This document shows, piece by piece, positions 50,291-60,458 of a DNA stretch of 64,000 nucleotides (positions are counted from its first letter, which is position 1; each line of letters starts with the position of its first letter). The stretch is taken from assembly GCF_019649055.1 (NCBI RefSeq), contig NW_026570304.1, positions 186,001 to 250,000 on the forward strand, written 5' to 3'. The notes below the pieces were generated by a model. It saw only the letters and a program-made list of their open reading frames with translations. It searched no databases and was not told where the DNA came from. Made by a program: the position numbers and the translations under genes. Source of the stretch: Paramacrobiotus metropolitanus. Its lineage: Eukaryota; Tardigrada; Eutardigrada; Parachela; Macrobiotidae.

Positions 50291-51333
50291 GGCAAGATTA
50301 AACCGCAGTATAACGATTGATTCAGAGACGCAGGAATCCGGGCAGGACACACGACACGGCCCTTCTAGTGGCTCTCTGTTACAGTTACGTGTGTGTGAAT
50401 CGGTATAAATTGGGAAATAGCGCCAACGTGTGTCACTTGCTGCGTAAAAAAAATTTTTTTCTGTTTTGTTGTCTTATGATGGTTTGGGGCCGTTTCGGCC
50501 ATGTTCATATAACTGCCCAAAGGGAGGTAAATTCCGAGCCCACCTTTTGGTGTTTCTCGCGTGGCGTGTAGGAGCAATATCAGCCAATGCGCGTGCTGTC
50601 TGCCGATTACATTTCACAAGCCATACTGTCATGCAAATAGGCTAAATTATTTGGTTATATCTGTAGCCGGTCAACAACAATCAAAATCTAGTAAAAATAC
50701 CGGTCTAATGGTAGATCCAGAATAGATCCACAGACGGAGACAGAAACGGAATCTATCCCGTGGAAGTGAGCAATACGATCTGGATTGCGAACTATTGCGA
50801 AATCACAAAACGTCGCACCGTAAACTGCTGACTTTTAATATTGAAAGTCTGGAGAACAGAAAATCAACAATTGATCGGCGCAGCTCGATCGTAAAACGTA
50901 GAGCCAATTCAACAGCGTGCAACGCTGTGCAGCACGTGCTATGCCGCGCCCACTAACACAACTCAAGCCAATCAGAAGAGACACAACACAGACATGTAAT
51001 CCTAAGGCGTAGCGCCTAGCGCCACTGACGTGAACGCTAGTGATCCCGGTCTCACATGCCTCTGGGGGATGCCGAGCTCCTGTGAGGCTGGACACACTCC
51101 CGAATCCACGAGAAGACGACGGTCGCCGGTGTCTGTGCGTGCTCAAAAACATCAAATTCTCTTAATCCATTTTATCACATCAATTCCGTAAAGGCACAAT
51201 TCCATTTAATACAATGTGAATAAAGAGATCCAATTATAAAAATACTATCAAATCATTAGGAACAGATCAACAGTAACAGATCAACAAAAGTATTAATCAA
51301 ATTGTAGACTAGGATCCTCCATTTCTGACTCGC

Positions 51334-51824
51334 AAAGGTCACAGGTCCTGTCCACCGTTTTCCGCACTTTAATCCATTCCGCTCCGTTGAGCAATTTCGC
51401 GCATCCATAATGCGACTTTCATCACAATCCGCTTTGAGAATCGAGTGCGTATCAAGTACGACTTTAGAAATACTGCTTCATCTTTGGAATATGGTGCGTA
51501 TCAATTGTACGACTTCAAAATGAGATCCAGTAAAGGTCATGGAGGGACGTCAGTAAAGACAAGCGTAGTTCGCTTCCTCCCTAGTAAAGGTCATCCTTTG
51601 TTGAGATGATCCGTTGAAATGTGCGACTCATTTTGGGTTAATGGTCCCAAAGGTCATGCGACTTGAATTCCGATACGGTGACTCTGTTGGGCAATTGATG
51701 ATCCCAAAGGTCATCCCACTCGTCAAAACTTCCATTAAAGGTCATGGAGGGACTTAGCCAATTTTCTGCGGCTTTCAAGCACTTCTTCGCTTGCCTCCCT
51801 GGTAAAATTTGCAGTTTGACCTTT
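51334..51824. promoter_or_regulatory. Cluster of seven AAAGGTCA sites outside the coding block
   Basis: Exact AAAGGTCA on the plus strand at 51334, 51532, 51586, 51649, 51706 and 51737; the next, at 51817, is on the minus strand. The first continues as AAAGGTCACAGGTCC, a near DR1 pair of nuclear-receptor half-sites. The phrase TAAAGGTCATGGAGGGAC occurs twice (51531, 51736). AAAGGTCA is the classical NBRE bound by NR4A/HR38 monomers and overlaps ERR/FTZ-F1 sites. Binding here is an inference. Confidence 0.7.
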
Positions 51825-51861
51825 CCGTCGCACATCCAACTTCAGTATGCCTCGAGCGGCC

Positions 51862-52300
51862 AGAGTGCCGGCAAGTTTACCGTAGCATCTCTGATGGGGC
51901 CGGCTAGTTACCGCATTGAATTTACCCCGTGAAATTTCCACCTTAAGTCTTTTACTCTTGTTCGCCGCTTGTGGCTAACATTAATACGAGAAATCCGGCT
52001 TGATTACCGTAGTTTTCTCGTTTTAATTTCACACTGAATCGCTTAAAGAGTGCCGGCATAGTTTACCGTAACAACTCTAATGAGGCCGGCTAATTGCCGC
52101 ATTAAGTTAACCTCATCAATATTCCACCTGTTGTCTTTCTCTTTTCGCCGCTTGTGGCCCCGTTTCGTATTCAAGAGATCCGGCTTGATTACCGTAGTTT
52201 CTCTTGTGCATTTATAACACTGAGTCGCTTAGAGAGAGGCCGGCTAACTGCCGTAGCAACTCCCTTGGGGCCGGCTTCATAGACCGAATCAATTTCAACC
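51862..52300. repeat. About 185-bp tandem repeat, two and a half copies
   Basis: Units start at 51,862, 52,047 and 52,231 (AGAGTGCCGGC...TTTACCGTA). Each has CCGGCTTGATTACCGTAGTTT, a CGCCGCTTGTGGC box and GGGGCCGGCT/GAGGCCGGCT. Divergence is about 15-25 percent. It lies just past the last ORF of the retroelement, where an LTR or 3' untranslated region would sit. Confidence 0.85.
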
Positions 52301-52403
52301 CCAATAGATATTCCACATGATTTCTTTTAGGCAATTCTGTGCTATAAACGCTGCAAACAACAAATACACAAATACAGTTAATGTTAACATGTCACGTGTC
52401 ACG

Positions 52404-52412
52404 CCTTTTATA
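52404..52412 (-). promoter_or_regulatory. TATA box, possible LTR start
   Basis: The minus strand reads TATAAAAGG just after the purine-rich AAAAGATGAAAATGG and TGTTG. A polypurine run followed by TG is the layout at the border of an internal region and a 3' LTR. The opposite LTR is outside the window, so the border is unproved. Confidence 0.4.
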
Positions 52413-52478
52413 CAACACCATTTTCATCTTTTGTGACGTACCGACAAATGCCGTAGACGTCCTTTTAATAGTGTGATC

Positions 52479-52905
52479 CTAACGATCAGCACTATTCCAT
52501 TTCATTTGAATCGCCCTCGCCATCTCTCGGCGGGCGTTTCTTAGCGCTTTCCGGTTGGTTTCGATCGGAAGTTCGGTCAACTGGTTCCGTCGAGTCAACT
52601 TCCATGACCTTTGCCGGATCAACTTCGCGCTGGCCACGACCTTTCCTTGGCGACTGCGCTTAACCGCCTCAAGTCGATGGCGTGCGTCATTTTCTTCCAG
52701 TCGCAGCCTTCGGTTATCAGGGTCATCTTCCGCCAATCGACGCTGCACGTCGGCGAGATTATCCCGCAGCTGTTGGTTTCGGATGCCGCGTCGTCCCATC
52801 TGGTTAGGCGCACGGTCTGGGCGACGGTCACTTTTCTTCACTAAGAATTCATCAATGTAAGTTTCGATTCCGTCCACCGGTTCGACGTAGTCACTTCCAG
52901 AGAAT
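52479..52905 (-). CDS. Retroelement ORF, charged coiled-coil-like
   Basis: The frame is open from just after TAA near 52,906 to stop 52,479, about 141 residues with no obvious ATG start. Arg/Asp/Glu/Leu-rich text (DNLADVQRRLAEDDPDNRRL) suggests helix or coiled coil. One AAAGGTCA on the coding strand (52605). Function unknown; probably a piece of a longer broken gene. Confidence 0.5.
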
Positions 52906-53092
52906 CTTTGATCTTATTAATCCTTTCTTCAACTTGGGATGCGTGGCGCTGTGTCAAGTTGCCCTTTTCCATTCGTGTCTTACACTTTTCAGCGCCTTGC
53001 GAGCCGTATGCGCTATGCTGATATGTTCCATCGGTTGTCCCAATTTAGCGACATGAGCTCGGAAGAACGGTGGAATGTCGTCCTTCATGGTA

Positions 53093-53482
53093 TTAGACAC
53101 CAATTGATTCTGTGTCTCTAATGTGCCAGGTCTGCAGCAAAGACCTTTTGCCCCATCCTTTTGCGGCATAGTCCTTAGGATCCACCTGTAGTCCTATCAA
53201 TGCCCTTGCTGCAAGCAACTTGAAGGCTGGATTCACGTGTCGTAAAACAAACTGAGCCACGTATTCTTGTCGTTCGGGATAGTCTCTGTAGTAGAACTGT
53301 GTCATCCCGATTGGGTCAGTTGTATCCAGCGGTACATCCAATAAACTCAAATCCACCAAACTGTGTAGCCCATTCCGTCGGATAGGGAGATAACAGTCCC
53401 GTACTGAATCGCGGTGGATGAATAACCGACGAAAAGTCCTTGTTCCACTCCTGTTTAATCTCTCTCGCATAACCCGAGTCAA
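53093..53482 (-). CDS. Retroelement ORF, unrecognised
   Basis: Frame of 129 residues (text HSLVDLSLLDVPLD, FVLRHVNPAFKLLAARALIG). The following frame (53,169-52,954, QLVSNTMKDDIPPFFRAHVA) seems to continue it after a phase change near 53,120-53,160, so a frameshift probably splits one longer gene. No domain recognised. Confidence 0.5.
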   Translation of the reverse strand: MTRVMRERLNRSGTRTFRRLFIHRDSVRDCYLPIRRNGLHSLVDLSLLDVPLDTTDPIGMTQFYYRDYPERQEYVAQFVLRHVNPAFKLLAARALIGLQVDPKDYAAKGWGKRSLLQTWHIRDTESIGV

Positions 53483-53693
53483 GTGAAATGGCTCAACTGT
53501 CTCAGAATTGTGCCAATTTTGTTGGCTTCAACCGAATCCGACTCAAGTCCAAAGTATCGACAAATTTCGACCGTTTGCTCATCAATATCAGTCGTATTAT
53601 ATTCCATGTCGATGGTATCCGGTTGTCGGTTATCGAATCTGGAGTTCTGTCGCTGTTCAGCTTGGCGACGATTATCCGGTTCACGATGACCTT

Positions 53694-54116
53694 CTAGTTC
53701 ACGTCGCTCTCTGACTCAGGCTGCGACGGTTCATTACTCGCCGGTTGTTCCGGTTGAAGGTCACTATCCAGAATTACATTTCGTCGATGAGTTACATTCT
53801 CTTGAGAGGCGGTTTCCATAACTGAACTAGTTCCTTCCATCGCATCGTCTTCTTGTACGACGCTCACAATTGGATCCACGACGTGAACCATTGACTCCAC
53901 CCGCTGGTACTTTGGGGGTGAATCTTCCCGTTCAGTGCTTGATGACCTTTTGCTTGCGCCCGAGTCAAAGGTCGCATAAAATGCGGCTCTCTGTTGCCAT
54001 TTCTTATCCTGTAGGTCGGGCGTTCGATTTCGCGTATGTTCACGTCTTTTATCCCATGACCTTTCGGGTGTTGACATCCTGACGTTACGATTCCGGAATG
54101 CAACTCCCATCGGCAC
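53694..54116 (-). CDS. Retroelement ORF, polar
   Basis: Frame of 140 residues, Ser/Glu/Arg-rich (REHTRNRTPDLQDKKWQQRA, PEQPASNEPSQPESES). Overlaps the upstream frame (54,375-54,085) by about 30 bases in another phase, so a frame change may link them. Two coding-strand AAAGGTCA sites (53943, 54057). Function unknown. Confidence 0.5.
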   Translation of the reverse strand: MPMGVAFRNRNVRMSTPERSWDKRREHTRNRTPDLQDKKWQQRAAFYATFDSGASKRSSSTEREDSPPKYQRVESMVHVVDPIVSVVQEDDAMEGTSSVMETASQENVTHRRNVILDSDLQPEQPASNEPSQPESESDVN

Positions 54117-54375
54117 CTGATGCCCTTGTTTTCAGGCTCTGTACGGAACGTCTCCGCACGTTTTCACGTCCTCTCGTCGCCGCCAAAATCTTTGCCGTAT
54201 CGATTTTCCTTTGAATACTCGTTTCTGTAACTTCGTCTCCATGGCGCACCCATCCTCTTCCGCCACGGTAATCTCTATCATGAGAACGTTCGCGTGACCT
54301 TTCGTTGCGGTAGTCACGTGTCCTTTCACGAGTGTTCGCGTGACCTTTCTCTCTGTCGTTCAGAAGTTCGCTCAT
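54085..54375 (-). CDS. Retroelement ORF, RS/RD-rich
   Basis: 96 residues, starting at an ATG whose ATGA overlaps the stop of the previous frame (54,372). The Arg-rich text RDYRNERSRERSHDRDYRGG looks like a splicing RS domain. However, part of it is created by AAAGGTCACGCG occurring three times within 108 bases (54295, 54341, 54393). RNA binding through Arg-rich stretches is plausible; the SR-protein resemblance may be a by-product of the DNA motif. Confidence 0.5.
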   Translation of the reverse strand: MSELLNDREKGHANTRERTRDYRNERSRERSHDRDYRGGRGWVRHGDEVTETSIQRKIDTAKILAATRGRENVRRRSVQSLKTRASGADGSCIPES

Positions 54376-54695
54376 ATTCGTGAATGTCCGCGTGACCTTT
54401 CTCTATGCGGGGGCGACCGTGGTCGTATAAAGCCTTCGTCCCGTTTAAAATTTCTGAATGCTTGCAGCACATCGCTTTCGGTTCGGCGAGATTTACGTAG
54501 GTCATCCATACGTCTTTCGACTTCCTTCTTTATGTAGGGTGCCGGCGCGAACCCGTCTTGAAGTCGTTTCTTCTCCCGCAACAGCATTTTGAATACCTCG
54601 TCTGACATGGCAGCTGGATCTTTCGTTAACGTTTCAATTTGTATGATAAGTGACTGTCGTACAAGTTGCATTTCGTCTTCGTTAAGGCTGGCCAT
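54372..54695 (-). CDS. Retroelement ORF, helical
   Basis: 107 residues from ATG 54,695 (MASLNEDEMQLVRQSL), helical and charged, ending in an Arg-rich tail (RSPPHRERSRGHSR). It starts shortly past the preceding ORF in another phase. Its stop shares bases with the next ATG (ATGA), the arrangement used for coupled termination-reinitiation in some retroelements. Function unknown. Confidence 0.5.
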   Translation of the reverse strand: MASLNEDEMQLVRQSLIIQIETLTKDPAAMSDEVFKMLLREKKRLQDGFAPAPYIKKEVERRMDDLRKSRRTESDVLQAFRNFKRDEGFIRPRSPPHRERSRGHSRI

Positions 54696-54709
54696 GCCCG
54701 TAGGTGCAA

Positions 54710-55216
54710 CTAAACTCGATGTGCTGGGCAGTATTCTCGTGCAGCCTGTTCACTTGCTCTCTTATTTTCCGCATTAATTTTCGCGCGGATTTCGTCTTCC
54801 ATCTGCTGAGCTCGCATCTTCGCTTGGTCTTCTTCAAATTTCTTCCGATACGCGTCTGTCTGTGGACACTTCAACGGCTCCAAGGTGTCATCCCAGCCAG
54901 GTTCATTGTTCCGGATCGCTTCTCGATAACGATCTTCGAATAGCATTCGCTCTTCTACTGGGATGCTGCCGTAATTCCTTGCACTTATCAGGTTACGGAA
55001 GACGTCCAGGTTCCCACGTTTAGCTTCCGAGACTCCAACAAGTGAGACAATATGTGGGTCGTCCAGCTTGTGAATGCAAGTGTAGCAAGGGAATTTCTTA
55101 TCAACCTTTTTGTTGTTCCTTAAGCAGTCCGGACACTTCGGATTATAGCCCGTAAACTGATCGATGTCTGCCGCCGTTCCTGAACGTTTAGGAGTGGCTT
55201 GACCTTTTTGTGCCAT
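54710..55216 (-). CDS. Retroelement ORF with CxxC-CxxC zinc-ribbon-like pair
   Basis: 168 residues from ATG 55,216 (MAQKGQATPKRSG); an earlier TTG at 55,246 is unlikely as start. CPDC and CYTC pairs 14 residues apart could bind one zinc. The C-terminal third is a predicted charged helix (KFEEDQAKMRAQQMEDEIRA). The AAAGGTCA at 55,200 codes for its residues 4-6 (Lys-Gly-Gln). It might be the nucleic-acid-binding structural protein of the element, but no CCHC knuckle is present. Confidence 0.5.
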   Translation of the reverse strand: MAQKGQATPKRSGTAADIDQFTGYNPKCPDCLRNNKKVDKKFPCYTCIHKLDDPHIVSLVGVSEAKRGNLDVFRNLISARNYGSIPVEERMLFEDRYREAIRNNEPGWDDTLEPLKCPQTDAYRKKFEEDQAKMRAQQMEDEIRAKINAENKRASEQAAREYCPAHRV

Positions 55217-55551
55217 CTTTCTCTTCAATCTGCAATTATAAAACAATCCATCATAGTAACCTTTTCGACGTTAATCCTTTCCATTCCTATCCATGTTAAG
55301 GCTTTCTATCATTTTTACGCCTATTCCGTTACTGAGCTGAGACTTTCCTAGCTCCTGCTGCCTTTTCTATCACTGTAACGTGGTGACCTTTCTCACGTTA
55401 TCAGCACTCTGACTACTGTGACCTTTTCTATTAGTCCTATTGCTGCTTTCAGTTGACCTTTCATAACACTTTTCTCTTTTCGTTTTGAACTGTTTATGCT
55501 TTTTCTGTAATATGCAGGGTTCATTACTCGCTGCATATTACACTCGATAAT
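55217..55551. other. Noncoding gap with three AAAGGTCA sites and a hairpin
   Basis: No frame. Coding-strand AAAGGTCA at 55384, 55419 and 55454, spaced exactly 35 bases apart. An 11-bp perfect stem, GTAATATGCAG at 55507 with CTGCATATTAC at 55531, has a 13-base loop. Confidence 0.65.
55507..55541. terminator. 11-bp stem-loop between retroelement ORFs
   Basis: GTAATATGCAG and CTGCATATTAC are exact reverse complements around a 13-base loop. Role unknown: an RNA structure in the retroelement transcript is possible, and the terminator label is only the closest category. Confidence 0.3.
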
Positions 55552-55815
55552 TCACTCGGATTCTTTCGTCGATGGTTTATACGGCTTGAAATCGATTCGG
55601 CCATCTGGCTTAATATGAAGCACTTCGTCCGAGATCAAGGCTTCAACGGCATTCTTAATCCACTCCTTATCGCTTTCAATATTCAACTCTCCCAATTCAT
55701 AATTGACGGCCATGAAGTTCGAAAGGTCATTCCATGACGCTCCATTTGTACCGCCGATGGCGTCCAAAGCCACGTCTGTGATGGCTATCTTCCAGGCCTC
55801 CAATTCCATTTTCAA
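55552..55815 (-). CDS. H15-like winged-helix ORF
   Basis: 87 residues as listed from a TTG; the frame is open further upstream to TAA near 55,910 (about 115 residues, YNKDNKVVYYLPKQGQ). The pattern WKIAITDVALDAI, GASWNDLSNFMAVNY, IKNAVEALISDEVLHI and GRIDFKP follows the helix 1-helix 2-helix 3-wing layout of linker-histone H15 domains (AI..L....G.S...I..Y...NY...IK.AL..L...G.L.....G...). It lacks the basic tail of histone H1 here, but may have been a DNA-binding domain of the larger broken protein upstream. One opposite-strand AAAGGTCA (55722). Confidence 0.5.
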   Translation of the reverse strand: MKMELEAWKIAITDVALDAIGGTNGASWNDLSNFMAVNYELGELNIESDKEWIKNAVEALISDEVLHIKPDGRIDFKPYKPSTKESE

Positions 55816-55970
55816 TCTGGGCGTTCGTTCCTGACCCTGTTTCGGAAGGTAGTAAACGACTTTGTTATCCTTATTGTATTTACATCCCAGCTTTCTTTCT
55901 TATATGCTCGTTTCAGAGCTCGTTCAGTCATGTTATGACCTTCCGTTTGAATTTATTGCCACTTGTCTCT

Positions 55971-58900
55971 TCAGGTCTGTACCAAGCATCTCTTTTTCTC
56001 GGATGATCTGGGCGCGTTCTGGACTTCGTTCCATGTACGATTATTCACGTCCAATGCCGGCCCTAACATGTAATCTGTAGCCTCCTTTGCCGGTGTACCG
56101 CTACTTTTCTGGGAGGATGTCGAGTCCGTTGGGTCAGCCGTCGCTGTCTCGTCGATCCTCAGCTTTGCCAGTGATCCTGATGATGACCCCGCCGATTTTG
56201 GTTCGGCTGTCTTCTTCTCCTCCTGTGGCAAAGTCTCTTGACCTTTTAAATCGCCGACCGACTTCGATCGTTCCTTCTCAAAGACGTCCTTTAATGGTAT
56301 GAACAGTGATTTAGAAACACCTGGCGCGCCGAATCCGCTTCATTTCTGCTGCCGCTTCTTTTCCATCGGGAGCATGACCTTTTCTTTCTCCCGTTTGTCT
56401 GAAGTCTCATGACCTTTCGATTGGACTTCTGCGGTAGTTCCAGATGTCTTTTGACCTTTCGACTGTTCATCTTTTTCTGTCGCAGGTCCAGAAGGAGCCG
56501 TTATTGTAGTATCGTCATCACTTCCCGATTCCGAGTCCATTGGGCCTTTTGTCTTCGATGAAACTGTGACCTTTTCCATATCCTGACTGTCGGACATATT
56601 ACAGTGGATCTGTCTTTCCGGTGGTATTAGACCAACTCTCGTGTATCGGATCGGGTGTCCTTTATTTGCGTTTGTTGTAGCAAGGATATTCTGTTTAATC
56701 AATTTTGGCAATACACGCTCGGTTGCCGTGTCGATCTCCTTTATCATCCCGTTCCCGTCATTCCAAACTGCGTTAATATATTGGCTAATCCGATGGCTTG
56801 TTGATCCTAACGGGCTTGTCATTCCTGCGATTGCCCTTTCTACTCGCATTGGGACCGCTTCATTCGGAGTTGTCAGCGCTTTATCCGAACTGGCTGGTCT
56901 GAACAACTTGGCCTCATACGAGAAACTCGGGTGCTTCTGTATAAGTTTTCCTGCGTTCCGCGCGAATTCCAATACGACGTCGAACTTTTGTTTAGTGAAG
57001 CTACGATGTTGTTTCTTCAAATACGTCTTCAGGCCTGCTTTAAATTTGGATGTCACCGATGCTGTTCTTATTCGTGTGAAATTCTTTTCAGTTCCGTTAT
57101 ACGCTTTGGTTACTTCATCGACCGTGTTCAAATTATCATCATCGGGACCATCAAATTCTTCGTCTGAGGTGAAGTCCAGTTCACTCTCTCCATCTGGTTC
57201 AGTGTAATTAACCGTCGCTAATGCGTCGATTTTCGTGACTGTCTTGCCCTTTCCTTTGGTTTTAACGGGTTCGCTCTTTGCTTTTTTTTCTTTATCCAGA
57301 GCTTCCGCTAAGCTTCTTGGTTCAGTGGTTCTTGATCGTGTCGTTTTCGAGTCCGTGTGTGACCTCGCACTAACCGTCGAAGTGCTTGGAAGGCTCACTT
57401 CCGATGCCTCCGATTCACGCGACGTCTCCCGTTTCGCTTTTTCGCGAATCTGTTTGTCCTTGCGCTCCTTTGGCGTGGATGCGGAAATGACAATAGGGAC
57501 AATTTGTTTCACTGCTATGACCTTTCCTTTGGGTTTTGATGGCTCTGCTGTAGCCGATTGAATAACTTTCTTTGACTTCGTAGGTGTCGATGACCTTTCT
57601 TCAACTTCGCCAACTGACTCGTCCAATATCTCAACATCATGAGACGCTGGTTCGTCTCTTTTTTTTGATCCTTCCCTTTTCTTCTTCCCGGTGCTTGTGC
57701 TATCGCTTTCATCACCGCTCTTTTTCATCTTATCTTCTTCCTCCTGTCGTTTCTTCTTCTCTTCTTCCTCCCGTCGTTTCTTGAGAAAATCGCCTTTCTT
57801 AACCTTGTCACGGTTCATGGCCTCTTCCAATCTGGGCGCTTTCCTCGGTTTGACTTCTGAGGGCTTCACTTTTGAGGGCTTTTTATGCTTGTCGGCCGTT
57901 TCTTCATCTGAGCCTTCTTCCTCAGGTGGGTCCTCGTCTTCCGACTCTGGTTCGTCGTCACCAGGTGGATTACAATGGGCGCAGTTTGGTTCATCACACT
58001 GAAGGTGCTCATGACTTCCTTGGGCAATCTCAAGTACTCTTTGTAGCGAACGTCTGGCCCCTCCTGTTTCAGTTATATTTGCCGACGTGCCCTGCGCCTC
58101 TTCCGTCTCTCCGGCTCCGCCTTCTTGTGCCGGGGGATGAATTTCCAAGTGTCTTGTCTCTTTCGGAGATCCCTGTGAGGCGACCTCCCACAAAGGGTTC
58201 TTCTTAGCGTCGTAAAATACCGTTTTGTACGTTCCATCTTCCATTCGTCTTGTGAGTCGGAAATGTGCTCCATCGATCTCCGCTCGATGCCGCATCATGC
58301 TGATGAGTGTGCTTGCTTGAACCACGGCATCTTTTCGGTCGCTTTCAGGTATCAGATCCCATAACTGGTCAATAGCTGCCTGATTCGCATTTCGGGCGCT
58401 CTCTTCTGATACATCCCATGGGGCATATGGGACCTAGTCTCCTGTTATTGGGTCAACTATCACCGCAGTTATGGTTTCCGTAGCTTCTCCATTGTCAGCG
58501 AAAAGTCTGAGGGTGACCTTTCTGCTTGTCGCCTCTGTATACCTCGGGACCGACTCATAATCATCTGACGATCGTTTCTTCGGATCAGGATCCGCCGTCG
58601 GTTTTGAGCGAGTTCTCTCTTTGATCAACAGTTTGCCGTCCGTTGTGTATGTATATGGCAAGTGGTCATCATCTGTGCCCACTTTGATACGGATCCATGC
58701 ATCTTCTTCGGTTGCAACTTTAGATACCACGTGCTTCATCATCTGAACGATAACTCTTGGGTTATGACGTTCTTCTGGGGGAATAAACTGTAGCGCCTCA
58801 TTGACTACCGTTTTTGACTCTTTCCCAATGGCATCCTTAACTGACCTATCCGCGAGGGGATTATACGAGTCGATCTCTTTGTTCGTTTTCTTATCGACTA

Positions 58901-60458
58901 TTCGTGCAGTGACCTTTCGTTCTTTATGATCTTCCCCAGTGTACTTGGCCGTGAAACTTCTACACTTCGGGAATCGAATCTGACCTTCTGTTCCAGCTGG
59001 TGTGGGTGGCGCGCTCTTTCTACCCACTGGAACTGGGCCTTGTGGCTTTGCCGGCTCTGCTGGTGTTGCTCTGCTTTCTGTGGGCTTCTTTGTTCGCTGC
59101 CCTTTCTTATCAGTTTCTTTTGGGCTTGTCGTCGGTGATCTCACTCTTTTTCCACTCTTCGTGGTGCCACTGGATGGTTCTGTGACCGAACTAGTACGTC
59201 CACGTCCTGATCCTGCAACCGAGCTGGCCCGTGACCTTTCTGCTCGTTCCGTTAATACGGCATCAATCTTCTGCTTTGTGGCCAAAAGGTCCTCGTCCGT
59301 CATTTCATCAACCGGGGCATCTTTTTCAGCTCTGGGTTTAGATGGTCCCGCGACGCTGGTAGGATGTATCTGTCTTGTTTCCGGGAACACTTTAAGATAC
59401 CTAAGGATCTTTTCGACGATCGAAGGCCATGGCCTACCATTTAGCGACGGGTGGTATTGCCACATCGACGCAATTTTATCGCGTATTCCTGCGCTCTTTT
59501 CGATCAGTTTTGTCTTTTCCTTCAGGGCGATATGACATGGTTTAATAACGGCTTCCAGGCTGATTAACTTTCCGTACCATGCGTGCTCGTCTTCAACTCG
59601 CATGTGAATTCTATAAAGTTCGCGGCATTTCCGATTAAATTCTCGGATAGCTTCCAAGTCGTTTTCCGTCAGTTTGTCCTCCTTATTCGGAATCATATTT
59701 AAGCTTGCGTCGTCCTCTCTCAAATCCAAAGGAAGCTTCGGTGCGTATGCATGTATTGACGGTTCACCTGGAGGCGTAAGCCGTAAACCATCTGGTCCAG
59801 TCTCGTCCAAGTTTGGACCCAGTGACGGTAGAATGCCTCTCGGTCGCCTTCCTCCTCTGTGTGGTGAATTACGATAAGGGCGCTGCGCTCCAAGTTGCTG
59901 CGGTGTTCTCATGCGAGGCGCTCCGATATCCGACAGTGACAAACCTCCCGTCTCCGGAAAAGGCGGTAATATCGGAGATGACCTTTGTGACTGTACTGGG
60001 GTCACTAGCATTCCGCTGAATCCCCCATGTCCCGTGAATCGATTCGGTGGAGTCTGTTGTGGTGGCGGCATCAGCATTCCTGCCGGTCCCATTATCACCT
60101 GCGATGGTCCCGCCGGTGGGGTATACGATCATGGATACGGTTGGTAAGGGGCGCCCGTTGCTTGTCCCGAATACTGGGTTCCGGCAGGTGAGCCGTGGTG
60201 CACCCAGTTAACCGTGTCCTGATAATTCGTCTGCTGTCCTGGATCGTGGTACACGTAATACCCCTGTCCGCCGTAGTAACCTCCTTGGGTTGTTCCAGGT
60301 TCGTTCTGAGCCGTTCCCACTGATGACGTCGATTCTTCACCATATAAAGTGTCATAGCCGTATTCACCTTCCATTCTTATAGGTGTTGATGCTTTTAGTG
60401 GGTTTCCAATACTTTCCGAGTCTGAATTATCCGAGTTTTGTCGTTCCAATCTGTCCAT
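55971..60458 (-). pseudogene. 4.5-kb post-integrase ORF interrupted by three stops
   Basis: One reading frame runs from ATG 60,458 to TGA 55,971 (1,496 codons). Internal stops are TGA at 60,131-60,129, TAG at 58,436-58,434 and TGA at 56,342-56,340; the text between stops is in one phase throughout. The N-terminus is Gly/Tyr/Gln-rich and prion-like (GGYYGGQGYYVYHDPGQQ), then Pro-rich. A folded segment follows at about residues 210-300 (HAWYGKLISLEAVIKPCHIA, SMWQYHPSLNGRPW), then long Lys/Glu/Ser-rich disordered stretches and CDEPNCAHC. It is downstream of integrase, where gypsy-type elements may carry env, but no membrane segment or signal peptide is visible, and no gag motif. Near the 3' end the phase seems to shift toward the H15-like ORF. 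Eleven coding-strand AAAGGTCA sites lie in it. Either a decayed gene or, less likely, one using stop readthrough. Confidence 0.65.

Noticed and set aside
50840-51160. Structured RNA or rRNA fragment
   Set aside because: GC-rich and hairpin-prone, but no recognisable rRNA, tRNA or snRNA signature could be read.
54085-54375. SR splicing factor gene from the Arg/Ser-rich text
   Set aside because: The run is in a retroelement block, has no RRM, and is partly generated by the repeated AAAGGTCACGCG string.
57515-57784. Plus-strand Ser/Phe-rich ORFs opposite the retroelement (several up to 188 codons)
   Set aside because: They are antisense shadows of Lys/Glu-rich sense frames and show no domains.
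55971-60458. Alternative genetic code explaining the internal stops
   Set aside because: Both TGA and TAG occur inside, TAA and TGA end other frames nearby, and host gene pieces use the standard code. Decay is simpler.
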